This document shows, piece after piece, positions 1-6,667 of a stretch of 14,730 nucleotides of DNA. Every line of letters begins with the position of its first letter. Within the stretch, counting starts at the first letter, position 1. This DNA is from Clostridium sp. CAG:780 (lineage in GTDB: Bacteria > Bacillota > Clostridia > TANB77 > CAG-508). The stretch is from contig HF994431.1 of assembly GCA_000434195.1 (NCBI GenBank), forward strand, positions 2,892 to 17,621, given 5' to 3'. A program made the position numbers and the translations under genes. The notes below the pieces were generated by a model. That model had not been told where the DNA came from and searched no databases. It saw only the letters and a list, made by a program, of their open reading frames with translations.

Positions 1-909
1 ATTCCTTGACAGAATCCTGTTTCTTTCATCATTTCAAGGTCAAAGTTTGTTCTTTCTTCTATTCTTTGTGCTTCTATTAATTTTCCTTGAGATTTAAAGT
101 ATTCTACTTGTTGTTTCATTTCTTCTTCTATGCTTTTGATGGCTCTTTCCATTTTTTCAGAAGTTGTAACATAATGTGAATTTGGGAATATCATTACATG
201 GCTTCTTGTTGCTGTAACTTTTCCTGTTAAAGGATTTATTTCTGATATTTTTTCTACTTCATCTCCCCAGAATTCAACTCTTATTGCACTTTCTCCATAA
301 TCTGATGGGAATATTTCTACTATGTCGCCTTTTGCTCTAAATGTTCCTCTTTTAAAATCCAATTCATTTCTGCTATATTGCATATTGATTAATTTTTTTA
401 GCATGGCGTTTCTTTCTATTTTCATTCCTGGTCTAATCGACACTATCATATGTTCATAGTCTATTGGGTCTCCTAAACCATAGATACATGAAACAGATGC
501 AACTATTATAACGTCTCTAGTTTCGAATAACGACGCTGTTGCCGAGTGTCTAAGTTTATCTATTTCATCATTTATCGATGAATCTTTTTCTATATATGTA
601 TCTGATGAAGCGATATATGCTTCCGGTTGATAATAGTCGTAGAACGATATGAAGTAACCCACATTGCTCGTTGGAAATAGCTCTTTAAACTCACTGTATA
701 ACTGGCCTGCAAGTGTTTTGTTGTGTGCTAAGATTAATGTTGGTCTTTGTGTTTTTGCTATTATGTTTGCCATTGTAAAAGTTTTTCCGTGAGCCTGTTA
801 CTCCAAGAAGTGTCTGAAATTTTTTACCTTCTTTTATTCCTTTACTTAAATATTCTATTGCCTGTGGTTGATCTCCAGTTGGCTTATATTTTGATTGTAA
901 ATTAAACAT
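1..909 (-). CDS. uvrB: UvrABC system protein B, N-terminal part, with a +1 frameshift at CGG
   Basis: UvrB is the helicase-like damage-verification subunit of nucleotide excision repair; it is loaded by UvrA and recruits UvrC. Only the first 302 codons of a roughly 660-residue family are present; the rest lies beyond base 1. The start has a good AGGAGG site at 914-919. The zero frame gives 40 correct residues ending in GVTGS, then reaches CGG (787-789) and would run 32 wrong residues to a stop at 691. Skipping the base at 789 restores GKTFTMANIIAK, completing the Walker A motif (residues about 36-43). That frame stays open to the edge and shows AHNKTLAGQLY, the YDYYQPEAYI beta-hairpin region (about 90-110) and RNAMLKKLINMQYSRN. 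The identity is certain. The frame break is either programmed +1 decoding at CGG (favoured, since the same event occurs three times in spoIIIAE), a pseudogene, or a sequence error. The break falls in the catalytic P-loop, so without a shift the product would be dead. Confidence 0.95.
787..789 (-). other. +1 frameshift site in uvrB (TCA CGG A)
   Basis: An in-frame CGG follows GGC TCA. Skipping the C (complement of base 789) lets GGA be read as the second glycine of the P-loop GSGKT. The new frame has a TAA at 798-800, so the shift must occur after that point. Conservation of the Walker A motif pins it to this codon. Confidence 0.8.
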
Positions 910-936
910 TTTTCCTCCTATTTCTTTACAATGTTT

Positions 937-942
937 ATTATA
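937..942 (-). promoter_or_regulatory. uvrB promoter, extended -10
   Basis: On the minus strand a perfect TATAAT preceded by TGA forms an extended -10 (TGnTATAAT), about 28 bases upstream of the uvrB start. The -35 region 17 bases further up reads TACAAA and is weak. No GAACnnnnGTTC-type SOS box is seen. Confidence 0.5.
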
Positions 943-1025
943 TCATATATCTTGTGAAATTTGTACCTTTTCAGCGTTTTTACTGCTGTATTTTTTAGTT
1001 TTTTTGAAATATTTTTATAAAGGTC

Positions 1026-1054
1026 TAGACTTTTTTTTAGATTTTGTGTATTAT
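1026..1054 (+). promoter_or_regulatory. Candidate sigma-A promoter for the 111-residue membrane protein gene
   Basis: TAGACT (1026-1031), a 17-base T-rich spacer, and TATTAT (1049-1054), ending about 38 bases before the chosen start. The match is moderate but the position and spacing are right. It is divergent from the uvrB promoter at 937-942. Confidence 0.4.
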
Positions 1055-1092
1055 TATAGTATATTAATTTTTTACAAGAGAGGATGAGTTTG

Positions 1093-1428
1093 ATGAATAA
1101 GACTTTTAAAATTTTATTAGTAACTTTTTTATTTGTATTTTTGATTTTTACAGGAAAGTGCTTGGCGGTAAATATAGATATGAATTTAGCCTCAAATTTA
1201 GCAGATAATAATTCTAATATTGTTGATGATAATGAAATAGATAATAGTACAACTGATAACAGTGTTGCATCTAATACTGCAACTTCTAATTCTTCTAATT
1301 TCAATCGTTTAAGTTCATTGCCAGAAGCAGAGTTAGGATTAACCAATATATTGAATATCCTTCTTATAACAGTAGGAGTTGTTCTAATTCTTTTAGCAAT
1401 CGCAATATTGATAAAATTAAAACATTAA
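1093..1428 (+). CDS. Hypothetical small bitopic membrane or secreted protein
   Basis: I do not recognise a family. The 111-residue product has three parts. Residues about 3-24 are a hydrophobic signal-like segment (KILLVTFLFVFLIF) ending near a CLAV sequence. Residues about 30-85 are a low-complexity stretch rich in Asn, Asp, Ser and Thr. Residues about 87-107 form a C-terminal hydrophobic helix (NILLITVGVVLILLAIAILI) followed by KLKH. This fits an exported linker anchored by a C-terminal transmembrane helix; there is no LPxTG sorting signal. The start at 1093 is preferred over the ATG at 1084 because AAGAGAGG (1076-1083) abuts 1084 with no spacing but sits 9 bases from 1093. It is the only plus-strand gene, divergent from uvrB and convergent with spoIIIAH. 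A small sporulation or envelope protein is possible, but nothing in the sequence assigns a role. Confidence 0.75.
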   Translation: MNKTFKILLVTFLFVFLIFTGKCLAVNIDMNLASNLADNNSNIVDDNEIDNSTTDNSVASNTATSNSSNFNRLSSLPEAELGLTNILNILLITVGVVLILLAIAILIKLKH

Positions 1429-1435
1429 AATTTTG

Positions 1436-1474
1436 AAGTGAACCCAAATTGTTTTTAACAAATTGAGTTCACTT
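1436..1474. terminator. Bidirectional intrinsic terminator between the 111-residue protein gene and spoIIIAH
   Basis: AAGTGAACCCAAATTGT (1436-1452) and ACAAATTGAGTTCACTT (1458-1474) form a 17-bp stem with two mismatches and a 5-base loop. The right side is followed by TATTTTTATTCTTT, a T-tract for the plus-strand gene. The left flank gives T-rich RNA for the minus strand. It lies in the gap between two convergent genes (stops at 1428 and 1480), so it probably serves both. Confidence 0.85.
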
Positions 1475-1479
1475 TATTT

Positions 1480-2115
1480 TTATTCTTTATTGCTTATATG
1501 GATATTTTCTATATCTGCTTTTAGTTCTCTTACAATTATGTTCTGTACTTGTGCAATTTGCTCTTGTGTTAGTTCTTTTGCTTTTATTACAACACTTATG
1601 CTATCTCCATTAACGAAAATTATTAAGTCTTCAAATCCTTTGTTTTTTAATAAGTTTTCCGAAATCATTATTGCATTTTTTGTGTCATTTATTTTCTTTA
1701 TTTCGTTTTGTGATATTTCTTTTTGTGTATCCGATATTTGTGAGTTGTTTATTATTTTTTGATAACTTTCTAACATTTGAGAATACATTTTTTCTCTTTC
1801 TAGTTTTGATTCTGCAAAATATTGATTATCAGATACTGCTGGCACAGATGTTTCGCTTACCGTGTTTTTAGTAACAGTTTCTGTATTTTCTGGCGTATTT
1901 TCTACTAGAGCCCCAGTTTCTTCTACATTTTCAAATACAGCATTTGCACTCACGAGTGCCGCATCCCCTAAGTCTCCATATTTTTCGCTGTCTTTTAATG
2001 CTGCTGTTTGTAAAGTTTGTTTGTTATTTGCCGTATAGTTCATGTATCCTGCTGCTATTAGCATTATTGCAATAACAGCTATTATTACTTGATTTTTCTT
2101 TAATATCATTTTCAT
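1480..2115 (-). CDS. spoIIIAH: Stage III sporulation protein AH
   Basis: SpoIIIAH is the mother-cell membrane protein whose extracellular YscJ/FliF-like domain binds forespore SpoIIQ, forming the channel across the engulfment septum. The product has 211 residues (B. subtilis about 218). A transmembrane helix spans about 10-26 (IIAVIAIMLIAAGYM), followed by a variable Asn/Thr/Glu-rich linker to about 100. A helical region and a conserved C-terminal ring-building motif follow (NGDSISVVIKAKELTQEQIA, then IIVRELKADIENIHIS). The start has an AGGGGGAT ribosome site about 7 bases upstream. It is the last gene of the operon, 11 bases after spoIIIAG, and runs into the 1436-1474 terminator. It contains five out-of-frame CGG trinucleotides and its frame is intact. 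Confidence 0.95.
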   Translation of the reverse strand: MKMILKKNQVIIAVIAIMLIAAGYMNYTANNKQTLQTAALKDSEKYGDLGDAALVSANAVFENVEETGALVENTPENTETVTKNTVSETSVPAVSDNQYFAESKLEREKMYSQMLESYQKIINNSQISDTQKEISQNEIKKINDTKNAIMISENLLKNKGFEDLIIFVNGDSISVVIKAKELTQEQIAQVQNIIVRELKADIENIHISNKE

Positions 2116-2126
2116 ATTTAATCCCC

Positions 2127-2738
2127 CTAATCCATTTCAAAAACTTGTATCTTATATGTAGCAAGACCTGTTACGGCTTCAACTGCTTGAACTATATTGG
2201 TTTTTACATCTGCGTTTGTAGCTCCTTGCGCAGTTATTATGGCTCCCTCTATTGTTGGATTTATTATGCTTTGTGTTATTGGTGTTTTGACTCCATTTTT
2301 TTCTTCATAGATTATGTCTTTTTTACTGCTGTTTTCATTTACTGTTCTAGTCCCTCCGCCAGAATCTTTTTCCTCTGTTGTGCTTGTACTTGAATCTTCA
2401 TTATACATTGGTATTATTTGGTTTGTTTGTGAATATGTAACTAAAACTTTAACATTTCCGACCCCTTTTATTTTTGATAATATGTTTTCTAATTTATTTT
2501 CTATATTTTCGCCTATTTGCTCTGATGTTTTTGTTTCTTCCGTTGCTAGTGTTTTTCCTTGACTGTTTGTTATATTCTTACTCTTTTTGCTATTGCCTGA
2601 CAATATGTAGTTGATTGCTACTATTGTTATGATTAATAAGATTCCCAGAACTATCAAATTTTCTATTGATCTTTTATTATTTTCTCCTTTTTTAATTTTA
2701 AAGGCATCTTTGAATTTTTCTTTTATCAAACCTCTCAC
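2127..2738 (-). CDS. spoIIIAG: Stage III sporulation protein AG
   Basis: SpoIIIAG forms a large oligomeric ring in the intermembrane space as part of the SpoIIIA-SpoIIQ feeding-tube apparatus. The 203-residue protein has one transmembrane helix at about 27-47 (LIVLGILLIITIVAINYIL). A ring-building domain follows, with the typical IKGVGNVKVLVTYSQ, the insert ending in EEKNGVKTPI, and a C-terminal EGAIITAQGA...VEAVTGLATYKIQVFEMD. The start is a GTG at 2738, but its ribosome site AGAGAGG overlaps the codon. A TTG at 2729 (three residues later) sits at better spacing, so the first three residues are uncertain. It lies 10 bases after spoIIIAF and is co-transcribed with its neighbours. Confidence 0.95.
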   Translation of the reverse strand: MRGLIKEKFKDAFKIKKGENNKRSIENLIVLGILLIITIVAINYILSGNSKKSKNITNSQGKTLATEETKTSEQIGENIENKLENILSKIKGVGNVKVLVTYSQTNQIIPMYNEDSSTSTTEEKDSGGGTRTVNENSSKKDIIYEEKNGVKTPITQSIINPTIEGAIITAQGATNADVKTNIVQAVEAVTGLATYKIQVFEMD

Positions 2739-2748
2739 CTCTCTTTTG

Positions 2749-3339
2749 TTAATTTATATCTATAATTTTTTCAGATATATCATATGTTTTAGCTAAATAT
2801 TCTTTTATTTCTTGTTTATCCTGTCTGCTTATTTCTTCGTTTGAACTTGTATTGTTTTTAGTTTTGTTTATTGTAATTTCACCAATAGATATTTCATTTT
2901 TACTTTCTTTGTCTTTGTTCTTTTTAACTGTGATGCTGATATTTTCTATTGTGTAGTTTTCATCGTCTTTAGCTTTTATATATGTACTTGTGACTTCATA
3001 TCCTTTATCTTTTAGTTTTGCTTTTATGTCTGCTTCTAAGTTTGCCACATATATATCTTTTACGGTTCTGCTATTATTTGCCTCTATTTTTTGTAAGATT
3101 TTATTGTTGCTATCTTCCATCTTTTTTTCGTATTTATCCAAGTTAAATATTTCAGTATTTATATCTTGATTTGCAAATTTATTAACTACTGGTGCTATTA
3201 TTGAAAACAGTATATAAATTCCCACAACTACTTTGACATATTTTTTACTGCTTCCATTTGGTAATAGTAGTTCAACTATTGTCGCTACTATTACTGCAAC
3301 TATTATTCCTTGTGCCCAACTACTAAAAAACTCTACCAT
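2749..3339 (-). CDS. spoIIIAF: Stage III sporulation protein AF
   Basis: SpoIIIAF is a mother-cell membrane component of the SpoIIIA complex with an extracellular ring-building-like domain. It has 196 residues (B. subtilis about 206). Two N-terminal transmembrane helices lie at about 8-27 (AQGIIVAVIVATIVELLLP) and about 34-53 (VKVVVGIYILFSIIAPVV). A charged soluble domain follows and ends in KQEIKEYLAKTYDISEKIIDIN. AAAGGAG stands 5 bases before the ATG. It follows spoIIIAE by 13 bases. Unlike spoIIIAE, it contains no CGG in any frame. Confidence 0.93.
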   Translation of the reverse strand: MVEFFSSWAQGIIVAVIVATIVELLLPNGSSKKYVKVVVGIYILFSIIAPVVNKFANQDINTEIFNLDKYEKKMEDSNNKILQKIEANNSRTVKDIYVANLEADIKAKLKDKGYEVTSTYIKAKDDENYTIENISITVKKNKDKESKNEISIGEITINKTKNNTSSNEEISRQDKQEIKEYLAKTYDISEKIIDIN

Positions 3340-3352
3340 ATTTTCTCCTTTA

Positions 3353-4540
3353 TTATTGCATCATCATTCCACTGTTTGATATTTTTATTACTAGTGTTAT
3401 GCCAATTATCAACATTACAGAAACACTACTCATTATTGCTAAAAGTAGTTTGAATGTAGCTCCAATTTTTTCTAAAAGTTTTACTATTTTTTCGTCTGCT
3501 ATTGGTTGGCAGAGCGCCGATCCTAAGTAATACACACCCATAAGCGCCATTAGTTTTATAATCGGAACTATGCATATGCTTATGATTATGACTACTCCAA
3601 CTATTCCCACCGCATTTTTTAATATATTGCTACAACTCATTACTGTTTCAACAGCATCGCCGTAATATTTTTCCTACTATCGGTATAAAGTTAGATACTG
3701 CAGCTTTTGTGGTTTTTACCGTTAGCGCATCTACTCCGTTTGTAATACTTCCCTCTAACGACGTAACACCAACAAAGACTGTTAATGCAATACCTAAAAT
3801 CCACACAACTGAGCTATTTATAAACTTTGCTAGTTTGTCAACCTGAACTCTGTCTGATATGTTTGATATTATGCTAAGTGACACTGATATTAGTATTACT
3901 GGTATTAATATTGCATTTATAAAGTTGCCAATGAATGTTATTAAAAATAGTATTATTGGTTGCAACAAACTTGCTGATGTAATGTTTCCGAGTTGTAATC
4001 ATTAGATTTATTAATAATGGTAATAGACAGTTAGTAAAGCCTATTAGGTTTTCTATTGAGCTTTTTACCATTACTATAATGTCTGAAAAATTTTTCATTA
4101 TTACTGTAACTATTAAAATATATGTAACATAGTGTGTAATCTGGTCTACGCCCGAGTTTTCCAGGTTGTCGCTTATGCTTTTCATTACACTTGATATTAT
4201 TACTATTATCATTATTATGCCGTATTGTTTTTATAGCACTGCTTGTTTGTTTAAATAAAATCGATAATATCCTTTGCCCAAGTGATTTGTTGTCAACATT
4301 TCCTTTTACTGCTGATGCAAATAGTTCGCTTACGTCTATCGAAAAGTCTTCGCTTTGATATTTGTCTGCTTCTTCTATAAAGCTTGATATTCCAAATGAT
4401 TTAGATTGGCTTTCTATAATGCTGTTCTGATCAGTTTCTGTATTCTCGGCTTTTACTTTATAGAAAAAACTTGTAAATATAAATTGTGCTAAGATTATTG
4501 ATATGATTGTAATTATTAATTTTTTTATTACATCTCTCAT
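3353..4540 (-). CDS. spoIIIAE: Stage III sporulation protein AE, read through three +1 frameshifts at CGG
   Basis: SpoIIIAE is the large polytopic membrane protein of the SpoIIIA complex. With one base skipped at each of three in-frame CGG codons (bases 4222, 3990, 3662), the reading is continuous and gives 394 residues from the ATG at 4540, or 398 from 4552; B. subtilis SpoIIIAE is about 399. The start at 4540 is chosen because GGGAG (minus strand, 4546-4550) sits 5 bases before it. A signal-like helix begins at about residue 6 (KKLIITIISIILAQFIFTSF). Family features follow: SSVMKSISDNLENSGVDQIT, SDRVQVDKLAKFINSSVVWI, VSNFIPIVGKILGDAVETV and MALMGVYYLGSALCQPIADE. In the zero frame translation would stop at 4031, after about 106 correct and 63 wrong residues. 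No other lesion exists in the gene. Normal length, three identical lesions and intact neighbours argue for recoding rather than decay, though a pseudogene is not formally excluded. Confidence 0.92.
3660..3662 (-). other. +1 frameshift site 3 in spoIIIAE (TTA CGG C)
   Basis: ATA TTA is followed by in-frame CGG. Skipping the C (base 3662) gives GGC GAT GCT GTT, that is ILGDAVETV. Both sides are bounded: the zero frame meets TGA at 3648-3650, and the new frame has TAG at 3674-3676. The shift must therefore fall inside a 23-base interval (3651-3673) containing this CGG. This is the most tightly bounded of the four sites. Confidence 0.85.
3988..3990 (-). other. +1 frameshift site 2 in spoIIIAE (ACT CGG A)
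   Basis: ACA ACT is followed by in-frame CGG. Skipping the C (base 3990) gives GGA AAC ATT ACA, that is MITTGNITSASLLQP. The new frame has TGA at 3999-4001, so the shift lies downstream of it. The zero frame would give charged residues (RKHYISKF) instead of the expected hydrophobic run. Confidence 0.82.
4220..4222 (-). other. +1 frameshift site 1 in spoIIIAE (ATA CGG C)
   Basis: ACA ATA is followed by in-frame CGG. Skipping the C (base 4222) gives GGC ATA ATA ATG, that is AIKTIGIMIIVIISSVM, a plausible membrane helix. The zero frame gives RHNNDNSNN. The new frame has TAA at 4231-4233, so the shift occurs within about 10 bases upstream of the CGG or at it. Confidence 0.82.
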
Positions 4541-4569
4541 CTTTGCTCCCATTTTCTTTTGTAAAATAT

Positions 4570-4956
4570 TTATGGCAATATTTTTATAATTGTTTCTAAT
4601 AAGCTTGCCATTATTGGTATTGACATCGACATTATTATTACTTTTCCACCTAAGTCCACTTTATGAGCTATTGCCGATTCGCCTGTATCTTTACAAATAC
4701 TTACTGCAAATTCAGTTAGTATCGCAATTCCTGTTATTTTTATGAGAAGGACTAGAAATTCACTATTTATGGTTGCTTTGTTTGCAATGTTTTTTAGCAC
4801 ATCTATGATTCCTGACAGTCTTGTAGCAATTAGCGCAAATATTAGTACTCCGGCTATTAATGATACATACATTGCAAATTCCGGTCTATATTGTTTTAAA
4901 ATTACAATTATAATTAAAGATACCAAACCTATTCCTATAATTTTTATGATGTCCAT
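4570..4956 (-). CDS. spoIIIAD: Stage III sporulation protein AD
   Basis: SpoIIIAD is a small polytopic membrane protein of the mother-cell SpoIIIA complex. It has 128 residues (B. subtilis about 133) with four or so hydrophobic segments: IIGIGLVSLIIIVIL at about 5-19, MYVSLIAGVLIFALIATRL at about 29-47, FLVLLIKITGIAILTEFAVS at about 67-86, and a C-terminal one with VDLGGKVIIMSMSIPIMASL (about 100-119). The CKDTGESAIAHKVDLGGK stretch is typical of the family. It is 19 bases after spoIIIAC, with GGAAGGAT upstream of the ATG. Confidence 0.94.
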   Translation of the reverse strand: MDIIKIIGIGLVSLIIIVILKQYRPEFAMYVSLIAGVLIFALIATRLSGIIDVLKNIANKATINSEFLVLLIKITGIAILTEFAVSICKDTGESAIAHKVDLGGKVIIMSMSIPIMASLLETIIKILP

Positions 4957-4975
4957 CTTTAGTCACAATCCTTCC

Positions 4976-5170
4976 CTATAAATTAAAGATGGTTCTTACT
5001 GTGTCAAATAATGTACTTATTTCTTTTATGACCATTGTTAAAACTATTATTAGCCCTGCCAGTGTTGTCATCATTGCTTGGTCTTCTCTTCCAGCTCTTA
5101 CTAATACTTGGTATAGTACAGCTACTAGTATTCCAATAGCTGCAATTTTAAATAAAAGATTTATGTCCAT
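4976..5170 (-). CDS. spoIIIAC: Stage III sporulation protein AC
   Basis: A 64-residue membrane protein (family about 65-68) with two hydrophobic helices: about 4-24 (LLFKIAAIGILVAVLYQVLV) and about 34-52 (MTTLAGLIIVLTMVIKEIS). They are joined by the conserved RAGREDQAM loop that is diagnostic of SpoIIIAC. GAGGAAAG is the ribosome site. It lies 16 bases downstream of spoIIIAB, in the standard AB-AC-AD order, and is part of the mother-cell membrane platform of the SpoIIIA-SpoIIQ channel. Confidence 0.95.
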   Translation of the reverse strand: MDINLLFKIAAIGILVAVLYQVLVRAGREDQAMMTTLAGLIIVLTMVIKEISTLFDTVRTIFNL

Positions 5171-5186
5171 ACTTTTTACTTTCCTC

Positions 5187-5696
5187 TCATATTAAAATTA
5201 TAGAAATAGCAAGTCCCACTGTTACTCCTAAAGTTCTATACATTTTTGAGTTTTTTAGCTTTTCTTCAAGTGCTTCTTTAATTTGATTTTCTAATAGTGT
5301 TTCTGTCAGTTCTATTTGGTTTATTTGTCCTTCTACATCCGTTTCTCCTAATATTTTTCCTAAGTTTTTAAGTGTCTCTATATCTTCTTTTGTTAAGTCA
5401 GTTTTGGCTTCTTCTAACGATGTGTTCCAAGCTTCTTTTGCGCTGTACGTTTCCATATATTCATTGGCTTTTTTGAAGATTTCTCCTATTTCATTTGGGG
5501 TGTCTTCATATAACTGGTTAAAGATTTCTTGTATCGTATTGCAAGTAAATTTTATTTTTACTTTAAATATGTTTAATAGATTTTTCATCTGTTCTAGCTG
5601 TGATGCTCTATTTATGTATTTTTTAGAATATATGCTTCCTATTTTTACAAATATTAAAAACACAAAAAATATTAGAATACCTTTTATAAAGTCCAT
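5187..5696 (-). CDS. spoIIIAB: Stage III sporulation protein AB
   Basis: SpoIIIAB is a mother-cell membrane protein resembling type II secretion GspF. It has 169 residues (B. subtilis about 171). A helix at about 3-20 (FIKGILIFFVFLIFVKIG) is followed by a mostly helical soluble region with RASQLEQMKNLLNIFKVKI (about 31-49) and DIETLKNLGKILGETDVEGQ (about 105-124). A C-terminal helix contains RTLGVTVGLAISIILI. AAAGGAC precedes the ATG. The 69-base gap to spoIIIAA is the largest inside the operon; no terminator or convincing promoter is seen in it. Confidence 0.94.
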   Translation of the reverse strand: MDFIKGILIFFVFLIFVKIGSIYSKKYINRASQLEQMKNLLNIFKVKIKFTCNTIQEIFNQLYEDTPNEIGEIFKKANEYMETYSAKEAWNTSLEEAKTDLTKEDIETLKNLGKILGETDVEGQINQIELTETLLENQIKEALEEKLKNSKMYRTLGVTVGLAISIILI

Positions 5697-5765
5697 GTCT
5701 TGTCCTTTCTGATTTTATACTCACTTTATATATGTATATTCCAATATTTTTATTTTAGAACTATT

Positions 5766-6650
5766 TTATATACTAAATTTTATTTTATTATTTTCTCTTC
5801 CTTGCAAGAAGATTATTTTGTCAAATATTTTTTCTTCTATCAGCTGTTTTAATTCTGGATTCTTTCTTAACTCTTCCATATCTTTTCCGTGTGCTGTAAA
5901 TATTCCTTTAACTCCGCAACACATTGCATATCTTATGGCTTCACTATCTTTTGTGCTACCTATCTCATCTGCTGCAATGACTTGTGGTGCCATTGATCTA
6001 ATTGCCATTTTCATTCCAAGATATTTTGGAATGTCATTTATGACATCTGTTCTTATCCCTAGATCATTTTGCATAATTCCTTTGTACATTGCTGAGATTT
6101 CACATCTTTCGTCAATTACCGCTATGTTCTTTCCAGTTAGTTCGTTAGCAATTCCATTGCTTATGTTTCTGATTATATCTCTTAGTAAAGTTGTTTTTCC
6201 CATTCCTGGTGGAGATACGATTAGAGTATTGTATATTGTGTTTTCTTCTTTGTTTATAATTTCATCCATTAATTGATTACTACAGCCAATTACTTCTCTA
6301 CTTATTCTTATATTTAAACTTGATATATAATTAAAGTTTGTTATACATCCATCTTTTACTACCGCTGTACCAACAAGTCCAACTCTATTTCCACCTTTTA
6401 TTGTAATAAATCCACTTGCTATTTGATTTTGATATGTATAGATTGAGTTCTCACATATTTTTTGAAATATGTAGTTCATTTCTTCTGGATTAATTTTATA
6501 TTGAATTACTTTTTCATATTTTCCCAGCTCCAATATTATTGGCAAATTGTTTCTAAGTCTAATTTCTTCCAAATTATTGAGTTCAGTCTTTTCTTCTATT
6601 GCTTGTCTAACATTAACCGGAAAACATTTTAAGATATATTCTAGATTCAT
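5766..6650 (-). CDS. spoIIIAA: Stage III sporulation protein AA, secretion-type ATPase
   Basis: SpoIIIAA is the cytoplasmic ATPase of the SpoIIIA complex, related to type II/IV secretion ATPases, and is thought to energise the mother cell to forespore channel. It has 294 residues (B. subtilis about 307). Walker A is PPGMGKTTLLRD (about 147-158), preceded by the conserved GGNRVGLVGTAVV (about 87-98). DERCEISAMYKG is at about 180-191, Walker B VIAADE at about 224-229, and CCGVKGIFTAHG further on. AAAGGAG lies 5 bases before the ATG. It is the first gene of the operon, directly below the terminator that closes recA-recX-scpA. The operon is sigma-E-dependent in Bacillus. The best sigma-E-like -10 here, CATATAGT (minus, 6681-6688), overlaps that terminator and has no strong -35, so it is only a weak candidate. 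Confidence 0.96.
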   Translation of the reverse strand: MNLEYILKCFPVNVRQAIEEKTELNNLEEIRLRNNLPIILELGKYEKVIQYKINPEEMNYIFQKICENSIYTYQNQIASGFITIKGGNRVGLVGTAVVKDGCITNFNYISSLNIRISREVIGCSNQLMDEIINKEENTIYNTLIVSPPGMGKTTLLRDIIRNISNGIANELTGKNIAVIDERCEISAMYKGIMQNDLGIRTDVINDIPKYLGMKMAIRSMAPQVIAADEIGSTKDSEAIRYAMCCGVKGIFTAHGKDMEELRKNPELKQLIEEKIFDKIIFLQGRENNKIKFSI

Positions 6651-6667
6651 ATTTCTCCTTTACACAA

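Noticed and set aside
918..1346. 142-residue minus-strand open frame
   Set aside because: It is antisense to the 111-residue plus-strand gene, has no ribosome site with a coherent protein, and covers the divergent promoter region. The plus-strand frame has signal, linker and transmembrane structure.
1439..1448. TGAACCCAAA shared between the 1436-1474 hairpin and the putative IS end at 14709-14718
   Set aside because: Only ten bases match and the hairpin has a full terminator role between convergent genes, so I do not read it as an IS relic.
787..4222. Sequencing or assembly errors at the four sites
   Set aside because: None is in a homopolymer run, and about 35 other CGG trinucleotides (out of frame) cause no disruption. 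A base-calling artefact would not respect codon phase. Raw reads are needed to exclude it fully.
787..4222. prfB-like programmed frameshifting (Shine-Dalgarno element plus slippery codon plus stop)
   Set aside because: GGAG or AGGA lies upstream at two sites only, where it encodes conserved glycine. The preceding codons differ and no stop codon follows directly.
3353..4552. spoIIIAE and uvrB as ordinary pseudogenes
   Set aside because: Decay would give varied lesions. All four are a C inserted before an in-frame GGN codon, there are no other stops or indels, and the rebuilt lengths are normal. Kept as a formal alternative only.
5697..5765. Possible internal promoter between spoIIIAA and spoIIIAB
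   Set aside because: TTGGAA and TATAAA can be found but 19 bases apart, and no sigma-E-like pair has acceptable spacing.
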